A stretch of 64,000 nucleotides of DNA from Castellaniella sp. (GCF_004321985.1 NZ_SCQN01000041.1:1-64000), one strand, 5' to 3'; counted from the first letter of the stretch, positions 44,321-53,679 are shown. The notes: generated by a model from the letters alone, not told the origin. Numbers and translations: made by a program.

Positions 44321-44367
44321 GGTGGCAAACCCCGCCGTCAGCGAAGCGGGACGTCCATCAAAGCAAA

Positions 44368-44390
44368 GGCCCCGGTGCGATTCCGGGGCC
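44368..44390 (-). terminator. Hairpin between hpf and ptsN
   Basis: A perfect 8-bp GC stem (ggccccgg/ccggggcc) with a 7-base loop. Read on the minus strand it is followed by TTTGCTTTG, an imperfect T tract. Probably a weak intrinsic terminator or attenuator that sets ptsN apart from the upstream transcript. Confidence 0.55.
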
Positions 44391-44496
44391 CGATGATCCG
44401 CCCGACTAGCCCTGGTGTGCTGACCGACCCATTCGAATCGTCAGATTCGTGAATGGCCAGGCCGGCCGGGAGGTGCATGGCGGCAAAACCTGAACC

Positions 44497-44826
44497 TTAC
44501 TCTGAAGCCATCTCCGCCTGCCGCTTCGGCGGTTCGTGAGCATAAGTCTGAGCCTTGGATTTGTACTTGATGATCTGCCTGTCGACCTTGTCGACCAGCA
44601 GATCAATGGCCGCGTACAGATTGTCGTCCGAGGCTTCGCAGTGCAGGTCCTTGCCACGGAGACGCACCGTCATTTCTGCCGTGTGCTTCAGAGGCTGGAC
44701 AGACAACATGACCTGTGAATCGATGACCTGATCGAAATGTCGCAGGACACGCGCTGTCTTGGTGTAGACGTACTCGCGAATGGCCGGGGTGATTTCCAGA
44801 TGACGACCGGTGATAGTCAGACTCAT
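44497..44826 (-). CDS. hpf: Ribosome hibernation promoting factor (short form)
   Basis: 109 residues, the short HPF/YfiA form. SLTITGRHLEITPAIREYV is the family start; RGKDLHCEASDDNLYAAIDLLVDKVDRQI is the conserved basic/acidic core. It binds the 30S subunit in stationary phase and promotes 100S dimers. A good AAGGAG ribosome site lies upstream. In most relatives rpoN lies between lptB and hpf; it is absent here. Confidence 0.93.
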   Translation of the reverse strand: MSLTITGRHLEITPAIREYVYTKTARVLRHFDQVIDSQVMLSVQPLKHTAEMTVRLRGKDLHCEASDDNLYAAIDLLVDKVDRQIIKYKSKAQTYAHEPPKRQAEMASE

Positions 44827-44929
44827 AGTGCAGACTCCTTGCGGAAATACAGATGGGGTTCCAGTGGAACCATGTGAAAGAAGAGGAGGCCTCCCGACGA
44901 GAAGTGATGACGATCCCAGTGTACAGATC

Positions 44930-44956
44930 ACAGGGGGCACATCAAGTGCCCCCTGT
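44930..44956. terminator. Strong hairpin between lptB and hpf
   Basis: An 11-bp perfect stem (acagggggcac/gtgccccctgt) with a 5-base loop. No T tract follows on either strand, so it is not a textbook terminator. It may act as an mRNA end, a processing site or a protein-binding palindrome. It occupies the 198-bp space where rpoN is normally found. Confidence 0.5.
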
Positions 44957-45024
44957 CAGTGTAAGATGGAAGGATTGCGGCAATGGGACGCCGGCAGATG
45001 GGTGGCCCCGGCAGCCACCACGGA

Positions 45025-45843
45025 CTACATCCGGAAGTTCTTGCCCAGATACACTTGGCGCACCGCCTCGTTGTCCACGATCTCGCTGGGATGACCGCTG
45101 GTCAGTACCCTGCCTTCGCTGATGATGTACGCGCGGTCACAGATCCCCAGTGTTTCACGCACGTTGTGATCGGTGATGAGCACACCGATATTGCGCCCCT
45201 TGAGAAACTGCACGATGCGCTGGATCTCGATCACGGCGATCGGATCCACGCCGGCAAAAGGCTCGTCCAGCAGGATGAACCGAGGATGCGTGGCCAGCGC
45301 CCGCGCGATCTCGACCCGGCGACGCTCGCCGCCCGACAGCGAAACCGCCATGTTGTGCCGGATGTGTTCGATCTGCAGCTCGTCGATCAGCGCCTCCAGG
45401 CGCTCTTCCAGCGCTACCGACGATAGGCCGTGGCCGTCTGGATCGCGCTGCAGCTCCAGCACGGCCCGGATGTTCTGTTCCACGGTCAGCCGCCGGAACA
45501 CCGAAGCATCTTGAGGAAGGTAGGACAGCCCCAGACGCGCGCGCCGGTGCATGGGGATCCCGGTCACATCGTGGCCATCGATCAGGATCCGCCCGGTATC
45601 GGCCGGAATCAGCCCCACAATCATATAGAAACTGGTGGTCTTGCCGGCGCCATTGGGGCCCAGCAGCCCCACGACTTCACCACCGTCCACCGACAGCGAG
45701 ACATCCTGGACCACCGCTCGCCGACCAAAGCTCTTGCCCAGGCCGATGGCTTGCAGACTGCCGGTTGCGGCCTTCACGCGCGAGGAACCGGACACGACCG
45801 AATCCGAAGCGGAATCAGGCACGGAAGACATGGAGGCATCCAT
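45025..45843 (-). CDS. lptB: LPS export ABC transporter ATP-binding protein
   Basis: ATPase that drives LPS extraction by LptFG and its transfer along LptC-LptA to LptDE. Walker A GPNGAGKT, signature LSGGERRR, Walker [14 protein letters not shown] and the H-loop ITDHN are all present. The start at 45843 (MDASMSS, 272 residues) lies 5 bp after lptA. The N-terminal ~25 residues are a Ser-rich extension not found in E. coli LptB; a slightly longer start overlapping lptA is possible. Confidence 0.94.
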   Translation of the reverse strand: MDASMSSVPDSASDSVVSGSSRVKAATGSLQAIGLGKSFGRRAVVQDVSLSVDGGEVVGLLGPNGAGKTTSFYMIVGLIPADTGRILIDGHDVTGIPMHRRARLGLSYLPQDASVFRRLTVEQNIRAVLELQRDPDGHGLSSVALEERLEALIDELQIEHIRHNMAVSLSGGERRRVEIARALATHPRFILLDEPFAGVDPIAVIEIQRIVQFLKGRNIGVLITDHNVRETLGICDRAYIISEGRVLTSGHPSEIVDNEAVRQVYLGKNFRM

Positions 45844-45848
45844 CGGAC

Positions 45849-46439
45849 TCACTTGTGCTTCGCGCGGCACTTGGCGATTGCCTGGTCAATGCGCGATTGG
45901 GGCTGCGCAAGCGACCTGACGCGCCCGCCTGCCGCCGCCGAGTCCTTGCCGCCAAAGGCCTCGTAGGTGCCCGCCTTTTGGTGATACACGATACGCGCCC
46001 CGCGCACGTTGTCGAACGCTTGGCCGCAGATCATCCGGGTGACCGTCGCCTGGCCGATCAGCGTGACGTCCCCCGTCTTGCCGTCATAGTCCGCCCGGTT
46101 CCCCGTGCCAATCAGTGTCTCGAATTTCTCTGGGTTCTCCTGGCGGATATTGACCAGCCCTCCCTTGCCGGCAGTGGCCGTTCCCGACTGGTTCCCCTGT
46201 GCGTCTTCGTGGGTGACCAGCTGGTCCGCCCGCAAGGTCATCGCCCCACGCGTCAGGACCACGTTGCCCGTGAACGTACTGGTCTTGCTGACGTCGTCAT
46301 AGTGCAGCGTGTCGGACAGCACCACGGTATCGGGCTCGGGCGCCTTCGCTGCAGCCTTGGCCGGCTCGGCCGCCCATGCAGGCAAGACCAACGCCCCCAG
46401 GATCAATGAGGCAGACAGGGCAAGAGGCAGGATTTTCAT
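45849..46439 (-). CDS. lptA: LPS transport periplasmic protein LptA
   Basis: 196 residues with a signal peptide (cleavage after about WAA, 23). An OstA-type beta-jellyroll: [24 protein letters not shown] and [25 protein letters not shown]. It forms the periplasmic bridge for LPS. The start overlaps the lptC stop as ATGA. Confidence 0.92.
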   Translation of the reverse strand: MKILPLALSASLILGALVLPAWAAEPAKAAAKAPEPDTVVLSDTLHYDDVSKTSTFTGNVVLTRGAMTLRADQLVTHEDAQGNQSGTATAGKGGLVNIRQENPEKFETLIGTGNRADYDGKTGDVTLIGQATVTRMICGQAFDNVRGARIVYHQKAGTYEAFGGKDSAAAGGRVRSLAQPQSRIDQAIAKCRAKHK

Positions 46440-47053
46440 GGTTGCTTGGTCTTCTGTGAGGCAGCGTTGCGGGCGGCCTGATCTTCGCCGGAAATCTTCA
46501 CGTCGCTGGCGGCTGTCACGGTCAGCTGCCGGGTGCGGTTATCGTAGCGCATACCCCGTCCCCGCAAGGTGGAGTGGCCATTCACCACCAGTGCTGGGCG
46601 GTCGGTATGCACCAGATCCAGATTGGGTTCGATGATGAGTTGCTCGCTGCGCACGTCCAGGAGCTGGTGATCGGCATCCGGCAGGCGCCGCAGGTGTGCG
46701 TTGCCATTGAGGACGATACGGTCGCCGTGGTGATCCAGCGTGCCACGATCAGCTGTCCCTACTGTCGTGGGGCTTCCCGGCTGGTGATCCACAGCCTGGG
46801 GGGTGGTGATTTCGTAACTATCGGTATCAGGGAAATGCTCCATCGCGGCGCCTTCCAGCCGGTTGATGGCATACCCCTCGGGGCCGGTCCGGACCATCAC
46901 GAAATGATCGGACCAGGAGTCGCGCTCATGCGTCATCTTCCGGGGTGGATCGACCTGGATGGAACGCAGCGTGTAATCGGATGCCCACCACGTCCCCAGC
47001 ACCAGCAGTACCAACAGCAGCACGGCCACCAGGCTGGGCAGGCGGTCTCTCAT
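46436..47053 (-). CDS. lptC: LPS export protein LptC
   Basis: 205 residues. One N-terminal membrane helix (about 8-27, VAVLLLVLLVLGTWWASDY) and a periplasmic LptC/OstA-like domain. Start MRDRLPSLV overlaps the kdsC stop as ATGA. The sequence is poorly conserved, as usual for LptC, and the position between kdsC and lptA confirms it. Confidence 0.9.
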   Translation of the reverse strand: MRDRLPSLVAVLLLVLLVLGTWWASDYTLRSIQVDPPRKMTHERDSWSDHFVMVRTGPEGYAINRLEGAAMEHFPDTDSYEITTPQAVDHQPGSPTTVGTADRGTLDHHGDRIVLNGNAHLRRLPDADHQLLDVRSEQLIIEPNLDLVHTDRPALVVNGHSTLRGRGMRYDNRTRQLTVTAASDVKISGEDQAARNAASQKTKQP

Positions 47054-47652
47054 TGGATCGCCCCCCCGAGGGTCGACAGGGAAGAGGTGAAACAGACCCC
47101 CAGGCGCCCCTGCGCCGCCAGGATCAAGTCGCAGCATTCGCGCACTGCCCCGCTCCCGCCGGGCCGCGTCGCCACCCAATGCGCTGCCTGGCTGACGTAC
47201 AGGGGGGCGTTGGGGACGCTGGCCGCAAAGCCCACGCGCTGCAGCGCAGGAAGATCGATGATGTCGTCACCCATGTAACCCAGAGCCTGCAGGGTCAGGC
47301 CGGCGTCGCGGGCAAGGTCCTCCAGCGCCGTGATCTTGTCGTGAATGCCTTGAAGGACCGGGGAAATCCCCAGTTCCGCCGCCCGACGGGCGGTAATGGC
47401 ACTGTTGCGCCCACTCACCCAGGCCACCCGGATACCCTGCTCGCGCAGCAGCCTCAGGCCATGGCCGTCAAGCGCGTTGAAAGGCTTGACCGCCTCGCCG
47501 TGCTCGGCATACCAGAGACTGCCATCGGTCAGGACGCCATCCACATCGAACACCATCATGCGCACGGCGCGTGCGCGCTCGCACACGGCAGGCGAGACAC
47601 GAGCGAGGATCTGAGCTTCGGCAGGGTGAGAGAAACCGGGCAAGTCGTTCAT
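47050..47652 (-). CDS. kdsC: 3-deoxy-D-manno-octulosonate 8-phosphate phosphatase
   Basis: HAD-family phosphatase that releases Kdo from Kdo-8-phosphate. VFDVDGVLTDGSLWY carries the nucleophile Asp pair. WVSGRNSAITARRAAELGI and YMGDDIIDLPAL are the other HAD motifs. 200 residues. It overlaps kdsD by one base. Confidence 0.94.
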   Translation of the reverse strand: MNDLPGFSHPAEAQILARVSPAVCERARAVRMMVFDVDGVLTDGSLWYAEHGEAVKPFNALDGHGLRLLREQGIRVAWVSGRNSAITARRAAELGISPVLQGIHDKITALEDLARDAGLTLQALGYMGDDIIDLPALQRVGFAASVPNAPLYVSQAAHWVATRPGGSGAVRECCDLILAAQGRLGVCFTSSLSTLGGAIQ

Positions 47653-48638
47653 CAGATTACCTTCGCAGCGAGAAGGTCGTGCATGTGCAGGGCACCCAAT
47701 AATAGCCCGTCGCCATCCAGAACCAGCATCTGACTCAGCTTGTTCGCATCCATGACCGTCGCAGCCTCGATCGCGGGCGCGCCGGGGGCGATCGCCTTCG
47801 GATGATGGCTCATGCCGACGGACACCGGCAGCGCGCGAATGTCGCCGTGCTGCGCAATCATCCGGCGTAAATCCCCGTCGGTAAAAATTCCGACGGGTCG
47901 CGCGCCATCGAGCACGATGGCCATGCCCATGCCTTTCGATGACATCTCGGTCAGCGCATCCGGGATCAGCGTCTCAGGCCTCACCTTGGGCAAGGCAGCG
48001 CCCGTGCGCATCACATCGGCCACCGATGTCAGCAAGCGCCGGCCCAGCGCGCCTCCCGGGTGCGACCGCGCGAAATCATCACGGTTGAATCCACGCGCCT
48101 CCAGGCAAGCCACGGCAATGGCATCCCCAAGCACCAGAGCCGCCGTCGTGCTCGCCGTCGGGGCGAGATTCAACGGACAAGCCTCCTGATCCACGGCTGC
48201 ATCCAGCGACAGATTGGCGCTTCGCGCCAGCTCGGAATCCGGGTGCCCCGTCATGGCAATGATCTGGGTGCCCATCCGCTTGGCCACCGAAATGATGGTG
48301 ATGAGCTCCTGGGCCGACCCGGAATACGAGATCGCCAGCAGGATGTCCTCGCCCGTGAGCATGCCCAGGTCCCCGTGGATGGCTTCCGCCGCATGCATGA
48401 AGAAGGCCGGTGTCCCCGTTGAAGCCAGCGTCGCGGCGATCTTGCGAGCGATGTGCCCAGACTTGCCGATCCCCGTGACCACCACACGGCCCGGACACCC
48501 CAGGATCAAGGCGACGGCCTGCTCGAAGCGCGCGTCAATGCGCCCCTGCAGGGCCTGAAGCGCCTGGATCTCGATGGCGAACGTGTGCGCGGCACTCGCG
48601 CGGATGGCCTCTGGCTGGAGACGTGGATGATCATGCAT
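47652..48638 (-). CDS. kdsD: Arabinose-5-phosphate isomerase
   Basis: 328 residues. An N-terminal SIS domain (VVTGIGKSGHIARKIAATLASTGTPAFF, EDILLAISYSGSAQEL) makes D-arabinose 5-phosphate from ribulose 5-phosphate for Kdo. Two C-terminal CBS domains (from about 205) probably regulate it. It heads the kdsD-kdsC-lptC-lptA-lptB run. TAAAAT lies six bases before the ATG and no Shine-Dalgarno is seen. Confidence 0.93.
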   Translation of the reverse strand: MHDHPRLQPEAIRASAAHTFAIEIQALQALQGRIDARFEQAVALILGCPGRVVVTGIGKSGHIARKIAATLASTGTPAFFMHAAEAIHGDLGMLTGEDILLAISYSGSAQELITIISVAKRMGTQIIAMTGHPDSELARSANLSLDAAVDQEACPLNLAPTASTTAALVLGDAIAVACLEARGFNRDDFARSHPGGALGRRLLTSVADVMRTGAALPKVRPETLIPDALTEMSSKGMGMAIVLDGARPVGIFTDGDLRRMIAQHGDIRALPVSVGMSHHPKAIAPGAPAIEAATVMDANKLSQMLVLDGDGLLLGALHMHDLLAAKVI

Positions 48639-48810
48639 CTGCCAATTTTAAGCGGAACCGCCGCAATCGTGACCAGACGGCGCGCAGCACACCCGCCCGA
48701 CCGAGGCCCGGGCACCTTGCCGGGCCGATCCGCGCGGCCGATCTCACCCGACAGAACACCAGTCAGGTTGTTAAACTGGGACCGCCTTCGCTTACCAACA
48801 GGATGCAGTC

Positions 48811-49365
48811 ATGCAAACCGACCCGGCCCGATACATTCGCGACACGATACGCACAGTGCCCGATTGGCCCAAGGCCGGGGTCATGTTCCGCGACATCACG
48901 CCCGTCCTGCAGGATCCACAGGCGTTCCGCGTCCTGATCGACCTGTTCGTCTACCGATACATGCGCCAGCGGCTGGATCTGGTGGCAGGCATCGATGCTC
49001 GCGGCTTCATCATCGGCGCCGTGCTGGCGTATGAGTTGAAGCTGGGGTTCGTCCCCGTGCGCAAGCAAGGCAAGCTGCCCTACAAAACGGTCTCGGAAAC
49101 CTACTCGCTCGAATACGGCAACGCCACCGTCGAAATGCACATGGATTCAGTGCGCCCCGGCCAGCGGGTGTTGCTGATCGACGACCTGATCGCCACCGGC
49201 GGCACCATGCTGGCTGCCTCGCGGCTGCTGCAGCGCCTTGGCGCCAACGTCGCCGAAGCGGCCGCCATGATCGACCTCCCGGATCTGAAGGGCTCCCAGA
49301 CCGTGCGCGAATCAGGGCTGCCCGTCTATACGGTGTGCTCCTTCCACGAGACGGATACGGTCTGA
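48811..49365 (+). CDS. apt: Adenine phosphoribosyltransferase
   Basis: Salvages adenine to AMP. 184 residues. The PRPP-binding loop is [32 protein letters not shown] and [11 protein letters not shown] are typical Apt segments. It has an AGGATG-type ribosome site. The 172-bp space to the divergent kdsD holds a weak candidate promoter (CCGACA, 18 bases, TAAACT) near 48751-48780. It converges with rsmI. Confidence 0.94.
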   Translation: MQTDPARYIRDTIRTVPDWPKAGVMFRDITPVLQDPQAFRVLIDLFVYRYMRQRLDLVAGIDARGFIIGAVLAYELKLGFVPVRKQGKLPYKTVSETYSLEYGNATVEMHMDSVRPGQRVLLIDDLIATGGTMLAASRLLQRLGANVAEAAAMIDLPDLKGSQTVRESGLPVYTVCSFHETDTV

Positions 49366-49421
49366 ACACTGCCCGCTCCGGGCCGCCCTGCCCCTCTGCA
49401 AGCTTCTGCGCCGCAGCAAAA

Positions 49422-50384
49422 TCAGGCACGAGCCTCTGGATCGGCGGCATCCTCGCGACGGTGATGCGCCAGGGCCCAGGCATATAAGCGGTCCCTGGGC
49501 AGGCCCGTGGCCTGCACGCCAATGCGCACGGCATCCCGCACGCTCAACTCGGCCAGTAAGGCGGCCATCAGCCGTTCGTGTTCAGACGACAGCATATCGT
49601 CCACCGGGCCCTGCGGCGCCGCCGCGTGCATCACCAGAACGAACTCCCCCTGTCCCCGATGGGTATCGGCGCCCAGCCATTCCCGCATCGCGCCAACCGG
49701 CAGGGTACTGATCTCCTCGAACCGCTTGGTGAGTTCACGGGCCAGGGTCAGCACACGATCTCCTCCCGCCACCTGCGCCAGATCATCCAGCGTCGCACCC
49801 AACCGGTGAGGGGCCTCGAAAAACACCACTGGCACCGGCCATGCCAGCCACTGCTCCAGCCACTTGCGTCGGGCGGCCGGCTTGTTGGGCGGGAACCCGG
49901 CAAAGGCGAATCCTGGGGCATCGTCCGATGTTGCGCCGCTGGCCATCAGGGCAGCAATCACGGCGCTGGGGCCAGGCAACGGCATGACCCGGTAGCCGGC
50001 CGCCTGGACGCAACGCACGATACGCGCGCCTGGATCACTGACCGCCGGCGCCCCCGCATCGGACACCAGCGCCACGCGCTGACCCTCGGCCAGCCGCTGC
50101 ACGATGGTGTCGGCTGCCTGCTGTTCATTATGCCGGTGCGCGGCCAGCAAGGGCGTGCGGATGCCCCAGGCATCGAACAGCGCCCGGGTCGTGCGGGTGT
50201 CCTCGGCCGCCACCGCATCACACCCGCGCAGCGCCTGCCACGCCCGCAAACTCATGTCGGCGAGATTGCCGATGGGTGTGGCCACGACGTAGAGGCAGGC
50301 GGACGGCCAGTTCTGCTCCACCACCTGCTCGGCGTGACGTTTCCACGTCAGCCCGGCATTTTCCCAGTCGAGTCCGTCATTCAT
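49422..50384 (-). CDS. rsmI: 16S rRNA (cytidine(1402)-2'-O)-methyltransferase RsmI
   Basis: 320 residues. CLYVVATPIGNLADMSLRAW, AAEDTRTTRAL, LVSDAGAPAVSDPG and PLPGPSAVIAALMASG are the tetrapyrrole-methylase-fold motifs of RsmI. AFAGFPPNK is also diagnostic. It begins about 30 bp from the divergent yraN start, the usual rsmI-yraN pairing. An upstream in-frame extension antisense to yraN was rejected. Confidence 0.94.
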   Translation of the reverse strand: MNDGLDWENAGLTWKRHAEQVVEQNWPSACLYVVATPIGNLADMSLRAWQALRGCDAVAAEDTRTTRALFDAWGIRTPLLAAHRHNEQQAADTIVQRLAEGQRVALVSDAGAPAVSDPGARIVRCVQAAGYRVMPLPGPSAVIAALMASGATSDDAPGFAFAGFPPNKPAARRKWLEQWLAWPVPVVFFEAPHRLGATLDDLAQVAGGDRVLTLARELTKRFEEISTLPVGAMREWLGADTHRGQGEFVLVMHAAAPQGPVDDMLSSEHERLMAALLAELSVRDAVRIGVQATGLPRDRLYAWALAHHRREDAADPEARA

Positions 50385-50414
50385 ACTTGAACCATTCCTT
50401 CGCAAGCCACAGCC

Positions 50415-50915
50415 ATGAACAACGACCCCTACGACACCGCTCGCGAGGCCCAGAAGCAGGCCGCAAAGCGCCTGCAACGCCGGCGCCGCCGCAGTGCACG
50501 GGAAGCCAGGGCAGATCATGCTGCCCCCGTCAGTCTGGCTGCCGGATCGGTCACCCAGATCCAGGGACACGCCGCGGAACAACAGGCCAGCCGCTTCCTG
50601 GAAGCACAGGGCCTGCGTATCCTGGCGGCCAACCTGCACTGCCGGGCAGGCGAGATCGATCTGGTTGCCTGGGACGCCAGCACGCTGGTCTTCGTGGAAG
50701 TCCGCCAGCGGACCAGCCGCGCGTACGGCGGGGCTGCCGCCAGTGTAAACCGGCGCAAACAGCTGCGCCTGATCCGGGCAGCACGGTACTTTCTGCCATG
50801 GATCGCACACCGGTCGGGCTGTGGTCAGCCGCCAGCCTGCCGCTTTGACGTGATCGCCGTGGATGGAGTGCGCCTGACATGGATCCGGGATGCGTTCAGC
50901 CGGAACCCGGAATGA
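50415..50915 (+). CDS. yraN: YraN family protein (UPF0102, endonuclease-like fold)
   Basis: 166 residues. An Arg-rich N-terminal stretch (about 15-30) precedes the UPF0102 domain: GHAAEQQASRFLEAQGLRIL, then GEIDLVAWD and LVFVEVRQR, a PD-(D/E)xK-like nuclease core (E..ID...VFVEVR). The role is not established; it may act on DNA. It is divergent from rsmI and upstream of gmhA. Confidence 0.88.
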   Translation: MNNDPYDTAREAQKQAAKRLQRRRRRSAREARADHAAPVSLAAGSVTQIQGHAAEQQASRFLEAQGLRILAANLHCRAGEIDLVAWDASTLVFVEVRQRTSRAYGGAAASVNRRKQLRLIRAARYFLPWIAHRSGCGQPPACRFDVIAVDGVRLTWIRDAFSRNPE

Positions 50916-50967
50916 ACTCTGTTACGTTCACTCCGACAGACCTCCCGCGCTCATGCGATAATCGGCC

Positions 50968-51561
50968 ATGGACATGACTTCCCGCATGACATCGCATTTC
51001 GACGATGCTGTCGATGCCTTTCGAGCCAGTGCGCGCGAACTCGCTCCGGCACTTACCGCCGGTGTGGAACTGCTGTTCGGGGCCCTGACCAACAACGCCC
51101 GCATCCTCGCCTGCGGCAACGGCGGCTCGGCGGCGGACGCACAACACTTCGTGGCCGAACTCATCGGCCGCTTCGAACGCGACCGGCTGCCGCTGGCCGG
51201 CATCTGCCTCAACACCGATACATCCATCATGACTGCCGTGGGCAACGACTACGGCTTCGGCGCCGTCTTCGAGCGCCAGGTCAGCGCCCTGGGCCAACCA
51301 GGAGACGTGCTGGTCGCCATCACCACCAGCGGCAATTCGGCCAACGTGCTGCGCGCCATCGAGGCCGCGCACGAGCGCGAAATGCAAGTCATCGCGCTGA
51401 CGGGCAAGGGCGGCGGGCAAGTCAACACACTGCTTTACGAAACCGACATCCATCTGTGCGTCCCCCATGACCGCACCATGCGCATCCAGGAAGTCCACAC
51501 CATGCTGCTGCATGCGCTGTGCGACGGCATTGATGCGCTGCTCCTCGGAGATCCCCTCTGA
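50968..51561 (+). CDS. gmhA: SIS-domain phosphoheptose isomerase (GmhA/DiaA family)
   Basis: 197 residues. ACGNGGSAADAQHFVAELIGR, NTDTSIMTAVGND, ISTSGNS-like ITTSGNSANVLRAIEAAH and RIQEVHTMLLHALCD mark the GmhA/DiaA family. Both metal-binding His positions of GmhA (in AQHF and LLHAL) are kept, which favours the isomerase that makes heptose-7-phosphate for LPS. The overall sequence, and the yraN and dolP neighbours, also resemble DiaA, the DnaA-binding relative. Start choice is uncertain (ATGs at 50968, 50974, 50986). Its stop overlaps the next start. Confidence 0.85.
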   Translation: MDMTSRMTSHFDDAVDAFRASARELAPALTAGVELLFGALTNNARILACGNGGSAADAQHFVAELIGRFERDRLPLAGICLNTDTSIMTAVGNDYGFGAVFERQVSALGQPGDVLVAITTSGNSANVLRAIEAAHEREMQVIALTGKGGGQVNTLLYETDIHLCVPHDRTMRIQEVHTMLLHALCDGIDALLLGDPL

Positions 51562-52286
51562 TGCCCATGTCCCGCCCCCTCGCCCGTACCCTGTCCCGCT
51601 GCCTGCTGGCAGTCTGCGCCGCATCCTCTCTGGCCGGCTGCGGCCTGGCCATCGTCGGCGGTGCAGCCGCCGGTTCGGCGGTCATCGCCACCGACCGTCG
51701 CACGGCGGGCGAACAGGTGGACGACCAGACTATCGAACTGCGCGTCTCCAGCGAAATGAACCGCGCATTCGGCGACAAGGCCCGGGTGGTGGGCACCGCC
51801 TACAGTGGACGATTGCTGCTGGTGGGCGACGTCCCCAACGACGCCGACCGGCAAAAAGCCGAATCTGTCGCCCGCACCATCCCGAAAGTCCGTGAAGTCG
51901 ACAATCACATCCGCGTGGGCGACCTCACGCCCCTGAGCGTGCGCACCAACGACACCTGGATCACCACCAAGGTCAAGACCGAACTCGCCTCGACGAAGGA
52001 CGTCCCCTTCCGCACGATCAAGGTCACCACCGAACGCGGCGTAGTCTATCTGATGGGCAAAGTCACCTCTGATGAAGCGCAGCGCGCGGGCATCGTGGCC
52101 TCGGGTGTCGCCGGCGTCAACAAAGTCGTAAAATTGTTCCAGATCGTGGCGCGTGAAACCATCCTGGCTGAGCCCGGAAAGCCCGCGCCCGTCACGGATT
52201 CCAGTTCAACGGGTACCTCTGCGCCCGCACCGTCGCCAGTTCCGGCGGCCAGCAGCGGAGGCGCCCAGACCATGCCTGTGCATTGA
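51561..52286 (+). CDS. dolP: BON-domain lipoprotein (DolP/YraP-like)
   Basis: 241 residues. Lipobox LAGC (Cys27), then two BON domains (about 55-125 and 130-200; LLVGDVPNDADRQKAESVARTIPKVREVDNHI and VVYLMGKVTSDEAQ) and a Ser/Pro/Ala-rich tail of about 40 residues not found in E. coli DolP. DolP helps outer-membrane integrity and BAM function and is found at division sites. It overlaps gmhA by one base and tlpA by one base. Confidence 0.88.
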   Translation: MPMSRPLARTLSRCLLAVCAASSLAGCGLAIVGGAAAGSAVIATDRRTAGEQVDDQTIELRVSSEMNRAFGDKARVVGTAYSGRLLLVGDVPNDADRQKAESVARTIPKVREVDNHIRVGDLTPLSVRTNDTWITTKVKTELASTKDVPFRTIKVTTERGVVYLMGKVTSDEAQRAGIVASGVAGVNKVVKLFQIVARETILAEPGKPAPVTDSSSTGTSAPAPSPVPAASSGGAQTMPVH

Positions 52287-52780
52287 TGAAAAAGCTCCTT
52301 ATCGGCCTGGCGGCCGCCGTTGCCCTGAGTGCCGCCGCTTTCTGGCAATTCCAGGGTGCCGCCCAGGCGGCGCCCGAAGTCACGTTCACCGACCTCCAGG
52401 GGCACAAGGTCACGACCGCCGACCTGCGCGGAAAGGTTGTCTTGGTGAAATTCTGGGCGACGAGCTGCACGACCTGCGTGGCCCAGATGCCGGAGACCAT
52501 CCGCCATTACGACGAACTCAAGGCCAAGGGCTTCGACACGATCGCCGTCGCCATGCAGTATGACCCGCCGAACTACGTCAAGAACTTCACCGACACCCGC
52601 AAACTGCCGTTCCCGGTGGTGATCGACGCCCAGGGCAAGCTCGCCCGCGCGTTCGGCGACGTGCAGCTCACGCCCACCGCCTTCCTGATCGACAAGCACG
52701 GCAACATCATCAAGCGCTATCTAGGCAACTACGACGAAAAATCGTTCATGACCACCGTCGAGAAGGCACTGGCCTCATGA
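52286..52780 (+). CDS. TlpA-like periplasmic thioredoxin-family protein
   Basis: 164 residues. A signal or anchor segment (about 1-30), then a thioredoxin/AhpC-TSA fold with the redox pair in [15 protein letters not shown]. The CTTC dipeptide differs from the common CxPC of TlpA/ResA. The later [11 protein letters not shown] has the cis-Pro. It probably keeps cysteines or haem-protein thiols reduced in the periplasm. Start ATG overlaps the dolP stop, and its stop overlaps argB as ATGA. Confidence 0.88.
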   Translation: MKKLLIGLAAAVALSAAAFWQFQGAAQAAPEVTFTDLQGHKVTTADLRGKVVLVKFWATSCTTCVAQMPETIRHYDELKAKGFDTIAVAMQYDPPNYVKNFTDTRKLPFPVVIDAQGKLARAFGDVQLTPTAFLIDKHGNIIKRYLGNYDEKSFMTTVEKALAS

Positions 52781-53679
52781 GTGCAACGCCGGACCAGTCT
52801 TCGACACAGTCCGCCGCTCTAAAGGCCGAAGTTCTCTCCGAGGCGCTGCCTTACATCCGCCGGTTCCACGGCAAGACCGTCGTCATCAAGTACGGCGGCA
52901 ACGCCATGACCGATGAGCAGCTGCAACGCAGTTTCGCCCATGACGTGGTGCTCCTCAAGCTCGTGGGCCTGAACCCCGTGGTGGTCCACGGCGGCGGCCC
53001 GCAGATCAACAGTGCGCTCAAGCGCATCGGCAAGGAAGGCACCTTCGTCCAGGGCATGCGCGTGACCGACGCAGAAACCATGGAAGTCGTCGAATGGGTG
53101 CTGGGCGGCCAAGTCCAGCAGGACATCGTCATGATGATCAACGAGGCGGGCGGCAAGGCCGTCGGCCTCACCGGCAAGGACGGCTGCCTCATCCAGGCGC
53201 GCAAGAAGCTCATGCCGGACCCTGAACACCCGGGCGAGACCCTGGACATCGGCTTCGTCGGCGACATCGAGCGCATCGAGCCGGGCGTGGTCAAGGCTCT
53301 GCAGGACGACCAGTTCATCCCCATCATCTCATCCATCGGCTACGGCGAAGACGGCCAGGCCTACAACATCAATGCAGACGTGGTGGCCGGCAAGATGGCC
53401 GAGGTTCTGGGTGCCGAGAAGCTCGTCATGTTGACCAATACGCCAGGCGTGCTGGACAAGTCCGGCAAGCTGCTGCGCAACCTGTCGGCGCAAACGATAG
53501 ACACGCTGTTCCAGGACGGTACGCTGTCAGGCGGCATGCTGCCCAAGATCGCCTCTGCGCTGGATGCGGCTCGTTCTGGCGTCAATTCCGTGCACGTCAT
53601 CGACGGCCGGGTACCGCACTGCCTGCTGCTGGAGATCCTGACGGACCGCGGCGTGGGCACCATGATCAGCGCGCACTGA
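52777..53679 (+). CDS. argB: Acetylglutamate kinase
   Basis: Second step of arginine synthesis. 300 residues. [16 protein letters not shown] (phosphate-binding Lys and Gly), [38 protein letters not shown] and [14 protein letters not shown] are all diagnostic. The extra N-terminal helix (EALPYIRRF) is the type linked to arginine feedback inhibition. It is coupled to tlpA and to the HAD gene. Confidence 0.95.
   Translation: MSATPDQSSTQSAALKAEVLSEALPYIRRFHGKTVVIKYGGNAMTDEQLQRSFAHDVVLLKLVGLNPVVVHGGGPQINSALKRIGKEGTFVQGMRVTDAETMEVVEWVLGGQVQQDIVMMINEAGGKAVGLTGKDGCLIQARKKLMPDPEHPGETLDIGFVGDIERIEPGVVKALQDDQFIPIISSIGYGEDGQAYNINADVVAGKMAEVLGAEKLVMLTNTPGVLDKSGKLLRNLSAQTIDTLFQDGTLSGGMLPKIASALDAARSGVNSVHVIDGRVPHCLLLEILTDRGVGTMISAH

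Noticed and set aside
51467-51895. Open frame overlapping gmhA and dolP on the plus strand
   Set aside because: It is out of frame with two well-supported genes and gives a low-complexity Arg/His/Pro-rich product.
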